Shown here piece after piece: positions 33,926-43,044 of a stretch of 64,000 nucleotides of DNA; the stretch's first letter is position 1, and every line of letters begins with the position of its first letter. The position numbers and the translations under genes were made by a program. The DNA is from Trueperaceae bacterium (GTDB lineage Bacteria > Deinococcota > Deinococci > Deinococcales > Trueperaceae). The stretch covers positions 1-64,000 of the forward strand of contig DASVCN010000005.1 in NCBI GenBank assembly GCA_036381595.1. Reading direction: 5' to 3'. The notes below the pieces were generated by a model. That model was not told the DNA's origin and searched no databases. It saw only the letters and a list, made by a program, of their open reading frames with translations.

Positions 33926-34966
33926 ATGCCAGAGGCCGCAGCGACGATAGACCTGAGATCCGATACGGTTACCCGACCGACCCCAGCCATGCGCCGGGCA
34001 ATGGCCGAGGCTCCCGTTGGAGACGACGTTTACGGCGAGGATCCGACGGTCAATAGGCTCCAGCAGATGCTCGCCCGGATGACAGGCTTCGAGGCGGGTT
34101 TGCTGATGCCTACCGGGACGATGAGCAACCTCGCGGCTCTTGCCGTCCACGCTCAGCGGGGCAGTGAGGTGATCGTTCCCGCCGGCGGTCACGTCTACGA
34201 GTTCGAGCTCGGCGGGATGGCGGTCGTATCCGGTCTGATCCCTCGGCCCATCCCCGCGCCGCTGGGCGTGCCCGAGGTGGGGGCCGTGAGAAGCGCCATC
34301 CACCGCTCCATCCACACCGCGCCGACCGGCCTCATCTCGCTCGAGAACACGCACAATCTGGCTGGTGGCACCGTCGTACCGCTAGAGCGTTGCCGCGAGC
34401 TGACGGCGCTGGCGAGGGAGGAGGGCCTCCCCATCCACCTCGACGGCGCGCGGGCCTTCAACGCCGCCGCGGCTCTCGGAGTCTCGATCGCCGAGGTCTG
34501 CCGCGGCTTCGACTCTGTTTCCATCTGCCTCAGCAAAGGGTTGGCGGCACCGGTTGGCACGGTGCTCCTGGGGAGCGGCGAGTTCATCCGCGAGGCGCAC
34601 CGCTACCGCAAGGTACTGGGTGGCGGCATGCGCCAGGCCGGAGTGATCGCAGCGGCCGGCATAGTAGCGCTCGAAACGATGACCGAGAGGTTGGCCGAGG
34701 ACCACGTCCGAGCGCGGGCGCTTGCCGAGGGACTGGCCGGACTCCCGGGCGTGAGGATAGATCTGGCGGCCGTGCAGACGAACATGGTCTACCTGAACGT
34801 GGACGGAGCGCCTCGCCTGGTCGATGGTCTCGCTCGAGAAGGGATCCTCGCGAACGCCGTCGCCAACGACTCGATCCGGTTGGTGACCCATTACGAGATC
34901 GGCGATGCGGACGTCGAACGGACCGTGGAGGTAACCAGGCGGCTCTGCGAGCGGCAAGCCGCATGA
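33926..34966 (+). CDS. ltaE: Low-specificity L-threonine aldolase (beta-eliminating lyase family)
   Basis: 346 residues, normal for the family. It cleaves threonine or allo-threonine to glycine and acetaldehyde with pyridoxal phosphate. N-terminal [19 protein letters not shown] (about residues 7-25), [14 protein letters not shown], and the PLP-binding Lys in [18 protein letters not shown] (Lys about residue 199) are typical. [14 protein letters not shown] is the conserved substrate segment. Start chosen from the -10 box. Overlaps aroE by 4 nt (ATGA), so the two are co-translated, linking glycine supply and aromatic synthesis only loosely. Confidence 0.94.
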   Translation: MPEAAATIDLRSDTVTRPTPAMRRAMAEAPVGDDVYGEDPTVNRLQQMLARMTGFEAGLLMPTGTMSNLAALAVHAQRGSEVIVPAGGHVYEFELGGMAVVSGLIPRPIPAPLGVPEVGAVRSAIHRSIHTAPTGLISLENTHNLAGGTVVPLERCRELTALAREEGLPIHLDGARAFNAAAALGVSIAEVCRGFDSVSICLSKGLAAPVGTVLLGSGEFIREAHRYRKVLGGGMRQAGVIAAAGIVALETMTERLAEDHVRARALAEGLAGLPGVRIDLAAVQTNMVYLNVDGAPRLVDGLAREGILANAVANDSIRLVTHYEIGDADVERTVEVTRRLCERQAA

Positions 34967-35799
34967 TGAGGGTAATGCTGTTCGCCTACCCGGCGTGGCA
35001 CAGCCTGAGCCCGGCGATGCACAACGCCGCCTTCGCGAGCCTCGGACTCGACGCCCGTTACACGGCGCGCGAGGTGCCTCCGGAAGCGCTTCCCGAGGCG
35101 GTCGAGGAGTTGCGGCAACCCGACTGTTGGGGTGCGAACGTCACCATCCCTCACAAGGAGTCCATCATGGGGTTGCTCGACGCCCTCAGTGCTGAAGCGA
35201 GAGCGGTCGGCTCGGTGAACACCATCGTCCGGCGCGGTAGCGAGCTCGAGGGGCATTCGACCGATGTTTCGGGTTTCCTCAAGGCGCTCGCCGACCTGAG
35301 GGTGGACCTGGCGGGGCGCAGGGTCCTGCTCCTGGGCGCTGGTGGCGCGGGTCGAGCCGTGGCTTACGCCCTGCTGCTGTCGGGGATCGGCGAACTGGTC
35401 CTCCATAACCGGACCAGGGAGCGGGCCGAGAGGCTCAGGGACGACTTCGCGGGCTTGGGTGAAATCAGGGTGATCGGCGACGAGGAGCTCTGCGAGTGCG
35501 GGCCCCGCTCGCAACTGGTGATCAACTCGACCTCGGTCGGGATGATGCGCGAGGGCGTGCGGACGGATGAGACCCCATTGCCGGCCGGGGACCTCCCGAA
35601 GGAGGGAGCCGTCGTCGACCTGGTGTATCGGCCGGCCGAGACTAGACTGTTGCGGGAAGCGAAGGCCGCCGGGCTCAAGACCCAGAACGGTCTGCCCATG
35701 CTCGTCTATCAGGGGGCCGAGTCGTTCTCGATGTGGACCGGACACACCGCACCCGTCGAGCTGATGCGCCGTGAGGCGAGGCGGATGCTGGCGAGCTGA
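34963..35799 (+). CDS. aroE: AroE, shikimate dehydrogenase
   Basis: 278 residues. It reduces 3-dehydroshikimate to shikimate with NADPH in aromatic amino acid synthesis. Shikimate-binding [11 protein letters not shown] (about residues 15-25), catalytic Lys in [11 protein letters not shown] (about 60-70), NTI segment GSVNTIV (about 83-89), and NADP-binding [14 protein letters not shown] (about 126-139), then NSTSVGM. The usual NTDGxG motif reads STDVSGF (about 101-107); the catalytic Asp is kept but Asn is Ser, which is uncommon. Start ATG overlaps the ltaE stop. Confidence 0.94.
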   Translation: MMRVMLFAYPAWHSLSPAMHNAAFASLGLDARYTAREVPPEALPEAVEELRQPDCWGANVTIPHKESIMGLLDALSAEARAVGSVNTIVRRGSELEGHSTDVSGFLKALADLRVDLAGRRVLLLGAGGAGRAVAYALLLSGIGELVLHNRTRERAERLRDDFAGLGEIRVIGDEELCECGPRSQLVINSTSVGMMREGVRTDETPLPAGDLPKEGAVVDLVYRPAETRLLREAKAAGLKTQNGLPMLVYQGAESFSMWTGHTAPVELMRREARRMLAS

Positions 35800-35831
35800 A
35801 ACTGCGCGGGTACTGTCCTCACCGCTCTGTC

Positions 35832-35853
35832 GAGGGCACCAGGGGGTGCGCTC
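35832..35853 (+). terminator. Possible terminator after aroE
   Basis: Nine-base arms with one mismatch (35832-35840 and 35845-35853) around the loop AGGG, 33 nt after the aroE stop. No T tract, so only a candidate. Confidence 0.4.
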
Positions 35854-35946
35854 AGCCTCCTCCGGTCACTGCCCCGCGCCGCCCAGAGTGTGAACGGGGC
35901 CGCTGTGCCTGCGTCCCGTCCCATCAGTGTGAAGAGGGGGGACGAG

Positions 35947-36342
35947 ATGCTGGTAGTAGGAATGTTCGACGATGCCGATTCGCTCGAGGAGGGACTCGAG
36001 CGTCTCACCGAGGCGGGGCTGGACGAGCGCGTGCAGCGACTCGAGGGTGCGCCAACCACGGGCAACCCGACCGCAGCAGGAGCGAGCGAGGGCGGAGCTG
36101 AGCCGGTGGACCTCGCCAGAGGCGCTGGTACCACAGCCCCGTGGCCCGGTCAGGTTCGCTCCAGCGAACCGCCGATGATCGGCGGCAGGGTGCTGGACGA
36201 TGAGGAGCGGGAGTACTACCGCAGGCTGCTGGAGGACGGCGGCAGGCTGCTCTTGGTGGAGATCGACGCCGCCAGGGCCGATGAGGCCGAGAAAGTGCTG
36301 GACGGAGCCGGAGCTACCAGAGTCGCCAGGCACGAGCGCTGA
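35947..36342 (+). CDS. General stress protein 17M/YflT-like small protein
   Basis: 131 residues from ATG 35947, with a GAGGGGG ribosome site 6 nt upstream; an earlier GTG in frame is less likely. The beginning MLVVGMFDDADSLEEGLERLTEAGL and the end GGRLLLVEIDAARADEAEKVLDGAGATRV look like the two halves of the YflT/general stress domain, separated by a Gly/Pro-rich loop. Such proteins are stress-induced and cytoplasmic, biochemical role unknown. It converges with the metallopeptidase gene 6 nt away. Confidence 0.7.
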   Translation: MLVVGMFDDADSLEEGLERLTEAGLDERVQRLEGAPTTGNPTAAGASEGGAEPVDLARGAGTTAPWPGQVRSSEPPMIGGRVLDDEEREYYRRLLEDGGRLLLVEIDAARADEAEKVLDGAGATRVARHER

Positions 36343-36348
36343 GCACGC

Positions 36349-36738
36349 TCACTCCCGGTCATGGCGCTTGAACTCCCGCTGCTCCCGGTAGTCCTCGGCG
36401 ATCAGCGAGGCGTCGCCCGCCAGCGACTCGACGTGGTGACGGAGTTCGTGGGTGAGCGTCTCCCAGATCTCCTCCTCCCAGTCGAAGTCGGCATCGAACT
36501 CGGCCACTCTGCGGAACGACCCGTAGTAGAGGGCGACATGACGTCCCAACCCCTCGCCGGACCCGAGGAAGTCCTCTGCCCCCGGGTCGAGGTACTCACC
36601 CAGTCGCCAGACGTCCTCGAACTCCTCCTCGGGCCGTTCCTCCTCCAGGGCGTGCACGCCCTGGAGCCCCCGCAGGAACTCGTCCGGTATCTCCTCTACC
36701 ATCTCCTCGATGGTGCGACGGAACTGTTGGTAGGTCAT
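36349..36738 (-). CDS. Small zincin-type metallopeptidase family protein
   Basis: 129 residues, matching the single-domain zincin family PF06262. The HExxH-type motif is seen as THELRHHVESLAG (about residues 94-106), and the acidic N-terminus (FRRTIEEMVEEIPDEF) is typical. No signal peptide. Members occur widely in Actinobacteria and Deinococcota, with little known function. Its start is 3 nt after the stop of the DUF3105 gene, so the two form an operon. Confidence 0.85.
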   Translation of the reverse strand: MTYQQFRRTIEEMVEEIPDEFLRGLQGVHALEEERPEEEFEDVWRLGEYLDPGAEDFLGSGEGLGRHVALYYGSFRRVAEFDADFDWEEEIWETLTHELRHHVESLAGDASLIAEDYREQREFKRHDRE

Positions 36739-36740
36739 GC

Positions 36741-37295
36741 TCAGCGGGGGTGGTGGTCGATCCCCTCGAAAGCCTCTATGAACTCTCGCATGCCGTCCGG
36801 GTCGATCTCGTCGAACCGCTGAAGCCGCTGCCAGGCGGTCAACGCGTAGGTGGTGGGCATCTCCTCGCGAGGAGCGATGACGACCCGCCGGTAGCCGCGA
36901 GCCACCTCCTCGAGCGCCTCGACGTGCGCCTCGTTCTCCTCGGGGGTCCCGTGCCGGTACCAGAGGATCACGCCGCCATCCTCCATGTTGTGCACCAGCC
37001 GCTCGTCGGGCTGTATCTCGTAGTAGGAGCCCCAGTTCGCCAGGTTGGGAGTGTGGGGCCCCGAGGTGGGTGGATCGCTGTTGTAGGGAACGTGCTCGGT
37101 CCCGAGCGCGATGTGCAGGTTGCCCTGGCTCCGGAACCCCTCACCCGGCAGGTTCGCCCAGCGGACAGCATTGACGACTATAGGCAGGACGATGAGCGCC
37201 GCAACGCCGGTTATCCCGACGATCCAGGGGAGGTTGTTCTTGCGGTTCCGGCGCCTGCTTCGGCCCCGGCCGGCTCTGGGCTTCGTTTTCGCCAT
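36741..37295 (-). CDS. Membrane-anchored DUF3105 protein
   Basis: 184 residues from ATG 37295, fixed by a TAGACT box 5 nt upstream. A very basic N-terminus (KTKPRAGRGRSRRRNRKNN) is followed by one membrane helix (about residues 25-45) and an extracytoplasmic DUF3105 domain: GTEHVPYNSDPPTSGPHTPNLANWG (about 66-90), RLVHNMEDGGVILWYRHG (about 99-116), then IAPREEMPTTYALTAW. Conserved His, Asp and Glu in these motifs suggest metal binding, but no activity is established. Operon with the zincin gene. Confidence 0.85.
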   Translation of the reverse strand: MAKTKPRAGRGRSRRRNRKNNLPWIVGITGVAALIVLPIVVNAVRWANLPGEGFRSQGNLHIALGTEHVPYNSDPPTSGPHTPNLANWGSYYEIQPDERLVHNMEDGGVILWYRHGTPEENEAHVEALEEVARGYRRVVIAPREEMPTTYALTAWQRLQRFDEIDPDGMREFIEAFEGIDHHPR

Positions 37296-37300
37296 GCGGA

Positions 37301-37306
37301 AGTCTA
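37301..37306 (-). promoter_or_regulatory. -10 box TAGACT, leaderless DUF3105 start
   Basis: Reverse-strand TAGACT 5 nt before ATG 37295, deciding the start. It is divergent from the TATATT box at 37367. Confidence 0.5.
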
Positions 37307-37366
37307 TCAAACGAGCGGAGGCCGTTCGGTCCTCGTATCAACCCGGTCTGCGCGGGCCCTCGACGT

Positions 37367-37372
37367 TATATT
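37367..37372 (+). promoter_or_regulatory. -10 box TATATT, leaderless reductase start
   Basis: TATATT 6 nt before ATG 37379, no ribosome site. Confidence 0.55.
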
Positions 37373-37378
37373 GCGCTC

Positions 37379-38401
37379 ATGAGAGGCCAGGAGACGAGTC
37401 CAGAAACCTTCCGAGCTTTCCGAGCCTTCAAGGAGGGGGAACGCTCCTGGACCGAGGTGGTGGAACTCGGGGAGAACGACCTGCCTGACGGCGACCTGAC
37501 GGTCCGGGTCCACTACTCGTCACTCAACTACAAAGACGCCCTGTCGGCTCGTGGCCGACCCGGTGTGACCCGCCACTACCCTCACACGCCCGGCATCGAC
37601 GCTGCCGGGGTGGTGATCGAATCGAGCGATCCGGCGCTGCCGGCGGGCAGCGAGGTGATAGTCACCTCGTACGAGCTCGGTGTAGACCTTCCCGGCGGCT
37701 TCGGCGAGCGGATACGGGTGCCGGCCGCATGGGCGGTGCCGCTCCCCAACGGCCTCACCCTGCGCGAGGCGATGATCCTCGGGACGGCCGGGCTCACGGC
37801 CGGGCTCGCGCTCGACGCGCTCGAGAGGAACGGCGTGGTGCCAGGCGACGGTCCGCTGGTGGTGACCGGAGCAAGCGGAGGCGTAGGGAGCCTCGCGGTG
37901 GCCCTGCTCGCCGGCAGAGGGCACGAGGTCGTCGCATCCAGCGGCACGAGGGAGGCTCACGAACTGCTCCTGCGCCTGGGCGCCTCACGGGTACTGGACC
38001 GCGGGGAGCTGGGCGAGTCGAACGAGCGGCCGCTGCTCAAGTCGACCTATGCCGGGGGGATCGACACCGTCGGAGGCGCCACTCTGGTGAACCTGCTCAA
38101 GAGCCTCCGGTACCGCGGTGCGGTTGCGGCCTGCGGGCTCGTCCAGAGCCCCGACCTGCGGATGAACGTCTTCCCCTTCATCCTGCGGGGGAACTCGCTC
38201 CTGGGGATCGACTCGGCCAACTGTCAGATGCCGATGAGGCGCGAGGTGTGGACCCGGTTGGCGGGAGAGTGGAAGCCTGCTCATCTCGAAGAGCTGACCC
38301 GGGAGATCGGGCTCGGGGAGCTCGACGACGCCGTCGACGCCATCTTGGCGGGGCGCACGATCGGGAGGGTGCTCGTTCGGCACCGGGACGCCGTGGACTA
38401 A
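37379..38401 (+). CDS. acuI: YhdH/YhfP family NADPH reductase (acrylyl-CoA reductase AcuI-like)
   Basis: 340 residues, a zinc-free medium-chain dehydrogenase. Family features: VHYSSLNYKDALSARGRP (about residues 42-59), HTPGIDAAGVVIES (about 64-77), Rossmann VTGASGGVGSLAVALLAGRG (about 162-181) and DTVGGATLVNLLKSL. AcuI reduces acrylyl-CoA to propionyl-CoA, for instance in DMSP or 3-hydroxypropionate breakdown. The subfamily is often just annotated as quinone oxidoreductase, so the substrate is likely but not proven. Propionyl-CoA made this way would need methylmalonyl-CoA mutase, whose chaperone MeaB lies at 54622. Confidence 0.9.
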   Translation: MRGQETSPETFRAFRAFKEGERSWTEVVELGENDLPDGDLTVRVHYSSLNYKDALSARGRPGVTRHYPHTPGIDAAGVVIESSDPALPAGSEVIVTSYELGVDLPGGFGERIRVPAAWAVPLPNGLTLREAMILGTAGLTAGLALDALERNGVVPGDGPLVVTGASGGVGSLAVALLAGRGHEVVASSGTREAHELLLRLGASRVLDRGELGESNERPLLKSTYAGGIDTVGGATLVNLLKSLRYRGAVAACGLVQSPDLRMNVFPFILRGNSLLGIDSANCQMPMRREVWTRLAGEWKPAHLEELTREIGLGELDDAVDAILAGRTIGRVLVRHRDAVD

Positions 38402-38415
38402 CCGAAGCGAGGACG

Positions 38416-38513
38416 GCGTTGCGACGCCTTCACGCCACGCGGCGTGGCGACGCCTTCACGCGGCGGTGCGTTGCGACTCCTTCACCCGATGCCGCGTTGC
38501 GACTCCTTCACCC
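38416..38513 (+). repeat. Four-copy 26-bp tandem repeat upstream of sodA
   Basis: A 20-bp core, GCGTTGCGACTCCTTCACCC or close variants, recurs at 38416-38435, 38442-38461, 38468-38487 and 38494-38513, exactly every 26 bp, with 6-bp variable gaps. The first two copies form a five-pair hairpin (GGCGT/ACGCC) and the last two do not. It starts 14 nt after the acuI stop and ends 117 nt before sodA. Nothing in it resembles a gene. It may be a minisatellite, a multi-site binding array or part of the 3' end of acuI mRNA. Confidence 0.85.
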
Positions 38514-38588
38514 GGCGCGGCGCGGGCGGAGCCATTGTAGGCCCGGAGATAGCGGCGGAAATCACCTTTGTTAGACTGAAATTTCCTG

Positions 38589-38605
38589 GCGGGTGAGCTA
38601 CCCGC
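38589..38605 (+). promoter_or_regulatory. Hairpin in the sodA leader
   Basis: GCGGGT and ACCCGC form a perfect 6-bp stem around GAGCT, 9 nt before the strong AAGGAGG ribosome site (38614-38620). TAGACT at about 38572-38577 could be the -10 box, putting the stem at the very 5' end of the message, where it might protect it. Confidence 0.5.
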
Positions 38606-38629
38606 ATGCTTCGAAGGAGGGACTCACAG

Positions 38630-39232
38630 ATGGCTTTTCAGCTGCCCGATCTTCCGTACCCCAGCAACGCACTCGAACCCCACATCGACGCCCGGACCAT
38701 GGAAATCCACCACGACAAGCACCACAAGGCCTACACCGACAAGCTGAACGCCGCCGTGGAGGGCACCGACATGGCCGGCAAATCGATCGAGGAGATCCTG
38801 GGGCGGGGCGCCGACTCGTTACCAGGGGCGGTTCGCAACAACGGCGGCGGCTACGCCAACCACAACCTTTTCTGGGAGATCATGAGCCCCAACGGCGGCG
38901 GAGAGCCCAGCGGAGCGTTGGGGGAAGCGATCCGCGAGGTGTTCGGATCGTTCGCCGACTTCAGGCAGAAGTTCGAGGATGCAGCCGCCACCCGCTTCGG
39001 TTCAGGTTGGGCGTGGCTGGTCGTGAAGCGGGACGGCAAGCTCGACGTCTACAGCACGCCGAACCAGGACAGCCCGCTGATGGTGGGCGACAAGCCGGTC
39101 CTCGGCCTCGACGTCTGGGAGCACGCCTACTACCTCAAGTACCAGAACCGGCGACCCGAGTACATCAGCGCCTTCTGGAACGTGGTCGACTGGGGCAAAG
39201 TAGGGGAGAGGTTCCAGCAGGCCAAGGGCTGA
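38630..39232 (+). CDS. sodA: SodA, manganese/iron superoxide dismutase
   Basis: 200 residues from ATG 38630 (AAGGAGG 9 nt before). Dismutates superoxide in the cytoplasm. Metal ligands are in place: His in [18 protein letters not shown] (the first His about residue 23), His in [11 protein letters not shown] (about 80), and Asp/His in [20 protein letters not shown] (about 163-182). Mn-type wording ([27 protein letters not shown]). Strong ribosome site and leader hairpin suggest high expression, unlike the leaderless neighbours. Confidence 0.96.
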   Translation: MAFQLPDLPYPSNALEPHIDARTMEIHHDKHHKAYTDKLNAAVEGTDMAGKSIEEILGRGADSLPGAVRNNGGGYANHNLFWEIMSPNGGGEPSGALGEAIREVFGSFADFRQKFEDAAATRFGSGWAWLVVKRDGKLDVYSTPNQDSPLMVGDKPVLGLDVWEHAYYLKYQNRRPEYISAFWNVVDWGKVGERFQQAKG

Positions 39233-39257
39233 GACCCGGTTCGAGAGCAATCACCAA

Positions 39258-39287
39258 GGGCGCCGAGCGATCGGCGTCCTTCTTCTT
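39258..39287 (+). terminator. Rho-independent terminator of sodA
   Basis: Nine-pair stem (39258-39266 with 39271-39279, one G-T pair) closed by the stable GCGA tetraloop and followed by TTCTTCTT, 25 nt after the stop. Confidence 0.88.
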
Positions 39288-39405
39288 GCCGTGGCCGGAA
39301 GGCGCCGAAAGGTCTGGCGGATTCGCGGGTCGATCTAGCTTGGCGGATGCCCATCGTCGGTGGGCAGGAACGGAGCCCTCCCACAGCGGCGCCCGGCAAC
39401 GTCTT

Positions 39406-39411
39406 TACCCT
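39406..39411 (+). promoter_or_regulatory. -10 box TACCCT, leaderless comEA start
   Basis: TACCCT 5 nt before ATG 39417; supports this start over in-frame upstream codons. Confidence 0.4.
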
Positions 39412-39416
39412 CGGGC

Positions 39417-39917
39417 ATGTCTGAGCGAGGAGAGTTGCTGCTTACGCTGCTCCTCACGGGCCTCTGCCTCACGGTCGGAGGGATGGCGCTCCTCCCGCGA
39501 CTCCTCGTGAGGGAGGTGCCCATCGAATTCGAGGCGCCCGATATAAGCGTGGCTGTCGACGGCGCGGTCGTCAGCCCCGGCATCTACCGGCTTCCCTTCC
39601 GTTCCAGGGTCGCGGACGCGATCGAACTGGCAGGCGGGCTCACGCCGGCTGCCGAGACGAGTCTGGTCGACCTGGCGGCCCCCCTGGGGCCCGGTGACAA
39701 GGTGTTCGTGCCGTACCGGACTGCCGAGGGCGGCGACCAGAGGATCAGCGTCAACTCGGCGACCGTGGACGAGCTCGAGGAGTTGCCCGGGATCGGACCG
39801 GTGACCGCCCGCCGGATAGTCGAGGGGCGGCCCTACTCTCGATTGCAGGAGCTGCTTCAGGTGAAGGGGATCGGCGAGAAGACGCTCGAGCGGCTGCAGC
39901 CGCATGTGCGCTTGTGA
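39417..39917 (+). CDS. comEA: ComEA, competence DNA-binding protein
   Basis: 166 residues. One N-terminal membrane helix (LLLTLLLTGLCLTVGGMALL, about residues 7-26), an SLBB-type domain (about 40-95, ISVAVDGAVVSPGIYRLPF), and a C-terminal helix-hairpin-helix pair (about 108-166: SVNSATVDELEELPGIGPVTARRIV and LLQVKGIGEKTLERLQP) that binds double-stranded DNA. ComEA holds incoming DNA outside the inner membrane for the ComEC channel, encoded with a 4-nt overlap downstream. Confidence 0.95.
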   Translation: MSERGELLLTLLLTGLCLTVGGMALLPRLLVREVPIEFEAPDISVAVDGAVVSPGIYRLPFRSRVADAIELAGGLTPAAETSLVDLAAPLGPGDKVFVPYRTAEGGDQRISVNSATVDELEELPGIGPVTARRIVEGRPYSRLQELLQVKGIGEKTLERLQPHVRL

Positions 39918-42175
39918 CGGCACCGGCTGGGGATGGGAGTGCATGGCTGCCCCGCTTCCCGTGGCCTCTGCCGGCGGCGTGCGGCGCCGCGTGTGGGATC
40001 TTGGCCGCCGCTTCGGGCGCGAGCGGTTGGTGGCTGCTCCTCCTCCCGCCGGCCAGCCTGCCCCTTCGCATGCTCCTCCTGCGTAATCCGGCCCGCCTGC
40101 CGTTCGCCCGCGCCTCGCCACGCCGCCTCCCCCCGCGCGCCGTCCTTTCGCTCGCCCTGCCGCTCCTCTGCTTCGCTCTCGGCTACCTCCGGTTCGAGCA
40201 GTGGCGGTCGAGGCCCGACCCGCTGACCGGGATCCGGGAGCGCCTCCTCACCCTCTCCGGCTCGAGCGAGGGCCGGATCCTCACACTCGACGATCCGGAC
40301 GGGGTGCGGGTCGCCGTGGCACCGCGGGGCGCGCTGCCGGTCGGGGAGGTCGAGTTCCGGGGCACGCTGGTCGAGGCGGCCGGCCGGCGCAACCCTGGCG
40401 GCTTCGACTACCGGGGCTACCTGCGACGCAGGGGCATTTACGGTCAGGTGCTGGTCGAGGAGGTGCTGACGGCCGATCCCCGCACCAGGCTCCTGGATCG
40501 CCTGCGTTCTGGCGTCGGCCAGGGCTTGCCACCGGATGCCTCGGCCCTGATGGAGGCCATGACGCTGGGCGTGCGCGACGAGCTGGGGGACCTGCAGGAC
40601 CTGTTCGCGGCGGCCGGACTCGCCCACGTACTGGCGCTCTCCGGGCTCCATGTGGGTCTCCTCATGGCCGCCGCCGGCTGGCTGCTGGCGCCGCTGGGCG
40701 GCTTCCGCTACCCGCTGCTGCTCCTGCTCGACTTCGGCTACATGCTGTTGGTAGGGGCGACGCCGAGCATCGTTCGTGCTGCCGTGATGGTCGCGGTCGT
40801 GCTGTTGGGTCTATGGCTGGGTGCGGGTAAGGTGCAGCCCTGGCCGGCGCTCGGCCTGGCCGGCCTCGTGACCCTGCTGGCGAGACCTGCGTGGCTCTTC
40901 GACATCTCGCTGCAACTCAGCTACGGCGCGGTGGCCGGGATCCTCCTCTTCGGCCTACCGCTGGGTCGGTGGTTGCGCGGCCAGCCGCCGCGGCCCTGGT
41001 GGCACCCTAGGGTGAGCATCGGGGTCGCTGGCATCACCAGTCTGTCGGCCCAGGCTCTGACGCTGCCACTGGTCGCCAGCGCCTTCGGGTCGCTGCCGCT
41101 CCTCTCGCCCCTCGTCAACGTGGTCGCCCTGCCGTTCGCGTCCCTCCTGGTGCCCCTCGGTTTCGTGGCCGGACTCCTCGGCCTGGTGGCGCTGCCGCTC
41201 GCCGGGCTGCTCAACCTCGTGACCGGCCCGCTCGCGGCTCTGCTGCTCGCGCTCGCCCGCCTGGGCGCCGCCCTGCCCGCACTCACCTGGGGCGAGGTCG
41301 AACAGGTCGGCTATCTCTACTTCGCGATCGGGATGGGCGCGCTGGCGCTGGTCGTCAACGGGATACTGAAGCCGTGGCGCGGTCTGCTGGTCGTCGCGCT
41401 GGCGCTGCTCCTCTCGGCAGCCACGCCAGCACGCCGCCAGCCCCCCGAGCTGGTCGTGCTCGACGTGGGCCAGGGCGACGCGATACTGTTGCGCCTCCCC
41501 GGCAGGATCGAAGCGCTGGTCGACGGCGGAGGGACGCCTTTCTCCGACTTCGATACCGGAGAGGGCATCGTCCTTCCGGCCCTCCGTGCCCTCGGGGTGG
41601 ACGAGCTGGAACTGCTGGTCTCGACGCATGCCGACGTCGACCACAGCGAGGGCCTCCCGACCATCCTCGACGAGATGCCGGTTCAGCTACTGGCCATCGG
41701 CGGCGCCGGCGCCAGCGGAACACCGGCCTTCGACAGACTGATGGCCGCAGCCGAACGGAACGGGGTGCCGGTGAGGTCATTCCGGCGAGGCGAGCGGTTC
41801 CGCCTCGGGTCGGCCGAGTTCGAGGTACTGAATCCACCGCCACACAGCTACGGGACCAGCAACGACGATTCGCTGGCGTTCGCCGTCTACCTCCGCGGCG
41901 TACCGCGGGTGCTGCTGCTGGGCGACATCTCCGAACTCGTAGAGCGCGACCTCGCCCCGCCTGAGGTCGAGGTGATGGTCGTGCCGCATCATGGTTCTCC
42001 CAGCTCGAGCTCTGCGAGGCTGGTGAGCATGGCTCGACCACGGCACGCGGTGATATCGGTGGGCCGGAACGCCTACGGCCACCCCAGCGCTCAGGTGCTT
42101 GAGCGCCTTCGCGAGTGGGGAGCGGTCGTCCACATCACGCGTGACGAGGGGGCCGTCCGGCTGCCGCTAGACTGA
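39914..42175 (+). CDS. comEC: ComEC/Rec2, DNA uptake channel
   Basis: 753 residues from GTG 39914, overlapping comEA by GTGA. Order: membrane helices and a soluble N-terminal OB-like domain (about 75-190), the Competence membrane domain (about 210-490, with [20 protein letters not shown] and [20 protein letters not shown]), and a C-terminal MBL domain (about 505-753: [38 protein letters not shown]). The MBL part is thought to degrade the non-transforming strand. With ComEA it implies natural competence; pilus parts are not in the window. Confidence 0.95.
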   Translation: MTAPAGDGSAWLPRFPWPLPAACGAACGILAAASGASGWWLLLLPPASLPLRMLLLRNPARLPFARASPRRLPPRAVLSLALPLLCFALGYLRFEQWRSRPDPLTGIRERLLTLSGSSEGRILTLDDPDGVRVAVAPRGALPVGEVEFRGTLVEAAGRRNPGGFDYRGYLRRRGIYGQVLVEEVLTADPRTRLLDRLRSGVGQGLPPDASALMEAMTLGVRDELGDLQDLFAAAGLAHVLALSGLHVGLLMAAAGWLLAPLGGFRYPLLLLLDFGYMLLVGATPSIVRAAVMVAVVLLGLWLGAGKVQPWPALGLAGLVTLLARPAWLFDISLQLSYGAVAGILLFGLPLGRWLRGQPPRPWWHPRVSIGVAGITSLSAQALTLPLVASAFGSLPLLSPLVNVVALPFASLLVPLGFVAGLLGLVALPLAGLLNLVTGPLAALLLALARLGAALPALTWGEVEQVGYLYFAIGMGALALVVNGILKPWRGLLVVALALLLSAATPARRQPPELVVLDVGQGDAILLRLPGRIEALVDGGGTPFSDFDTGEGIVLPALRALGVDELELLVSTHADVDHSEGLPTILDEMPVQLLAIGGAGASGTPAFDRLMAAAERNGVPVRSFRRGERFRLGSAEFEVLNPPPHSYGTSNDDSLAFAVYLRGVPRVLLLGDISELVERDLAPPEVEVMVVPHHGSPSSSSARLVSMARPRHAVISVGRNAYGHPSAQVLERLREWGAVVHITRDEGAVRLPLD

Positions 42176-42207
42176 TTGCTCGGTATGACCCAGTACCCCC
42201 CGAGCAA
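42176..42207 (+). terminator. Hairpin immediately after comEC
   Basis: TTGCTCGG and CCGAGCAA form a perfect 8-bp stem, with GGTA/TACC able to extend pairing inside the loop; the stem begins at the nucleotide after the comEC stop. A second small stem (GTGAG/CTCAC) lies at 42221-42236. Likely terminator region ahead of the kinase promoter. Confidence 0.6.
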
Positions 42208-42248
42208 CGCGACCAGATTAGTGAGCAGGCTCTCACTCTGCTCTGTGT

Positions 42249-42254
42249 TAGATT
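42249..42254 (+). promoter_or_regulatory. -10 box TAGATT before kinase gene
   Basis: TAGATT 7 nt before ATG 42262, no ribosome site. Confidence 0.45.
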
Positions 42255-42261
42255 GTTCGCA

Positions 42262-43005
42262 ATGCTGACACCGGTACGTGTCCTGCAGGCCCAGGGACCG
42301 ATGCGCGTGGAGTTGGCACGTTGGCGCGGTCAGTTGGTCGTCGTCAAACGCCTCCAAAGCGTCTCCCCGGTACTCTCCGCTCGACTCGAGCGCGAGGCAG
42401 AAGTCGTACACAAACTCGATCACCCGAACATAGTTCCGCTGCTCGGCTCTCACGAGGGCGCCCTCATCTACTCCTACTGCCCTGGAGTGAGCGTCGCCGA
42501 GGCCCTCGAAGAGGGTCCCCTCTCCCTGGGGCGCAGTCTGCGCGTTGCCCACGACGTGCTGGAAGCCCTCGAGTACGCCCACGCCCAGGGGGTCATCCAT
42601 CTCGACGTCAAACCGGCGAACATCTTGGTGAAGGGCGAGCGCTGCCTGCTCACCGACTTCGGTTTCGCCAAGGACCTCGCCCTCACGGCCATCACCGGCG
42701 AGCAGACGATGCTCGGGACGCCAAGCTATATGGCCCCGGAGCAGTTCCAGGGCACGCGCACCGAGCGGCGCAGCGATATCTACGCGGTGGGCGCCGTCCT
42801 CTATCACATGCTGAGCGGCTCACCGCCCTTCGGAGGGCAGGTCCTGCGCTTCCTGGTCGGGGACGAATCGATCCAGCTCGAGCCGCTGCCGCCTTTACCC
42901 GGCAACCTACACGAGGTGGTCCACAGGGCGCTGCAGCGCGACCCCGAGCGGCGCTTCCCCACCGCCAGCGCGATGCTCGAAGCGCTCGAGCCTGTTCCCA
43001 GCTAG
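42262..43005 (+). CDS. Reduced Ser/Thr protein kinase (PknB-like, non-RD)
   Basis: 247 residues, only the kinase domain and slightly short. The first beta strands lack a GxGxxG loop (LQAQGPMRVELARWRGQLVVVKRL). Other catalytic parts are kept: Lys 29 in VVVKRL, Glu 45 in EREAEVV, catalytic loop HLDVKPANIL at 113-122 with Asp 115, Lys 117 and Asn 120, DFG at 132-134, and GTPSYMAPEQF (152-162). The usual HRD Arg is Leu, so it is a non-RD kinase that may not need activation-loop phosphorylation. No membrane helix or sensor domain. Followed 39 nt on by holA, probably co-transcribed. Confidence 0.88.
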   Translation: MLTPVRVLQAQGPMRVELARWRGQLVVVKRLQSVSPVLSARLEREAEVVHKLDHPNIVPLLGSHEGALIYSYCPGVSVAEALEEGPLSLGRSLRVAHDVLEALEYAHAQGVIHLDVKPANILVKGERCLLTDFGFAKDLALTAITGEQTMLGTPSYMAPEQFQGTRTERRSDIYAVGAVLYHMLSGSPPFGGQVLRFLVGDESIQLEPLPPLPGNLHEVVHRALQRDPERRFPTASAMLEALEPVPS

Positions 43006-43044
43006 ACGACTCTGCCACCCGGCCCCTCAGGGAGCGAATCCTGG

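Noticed and set aside
38416-38513. CRISPR array
   Set aside because: Repeat core of 20 bp with 6-bp gaps is far too short for spacers, and no cas genes are present.
39258-39287. Riboswitch between sodA and comEA
   Set aside because: The stem with GCGA loop and TTCTTCTT tail is a plain terminator, and comEA has its own -10 box.
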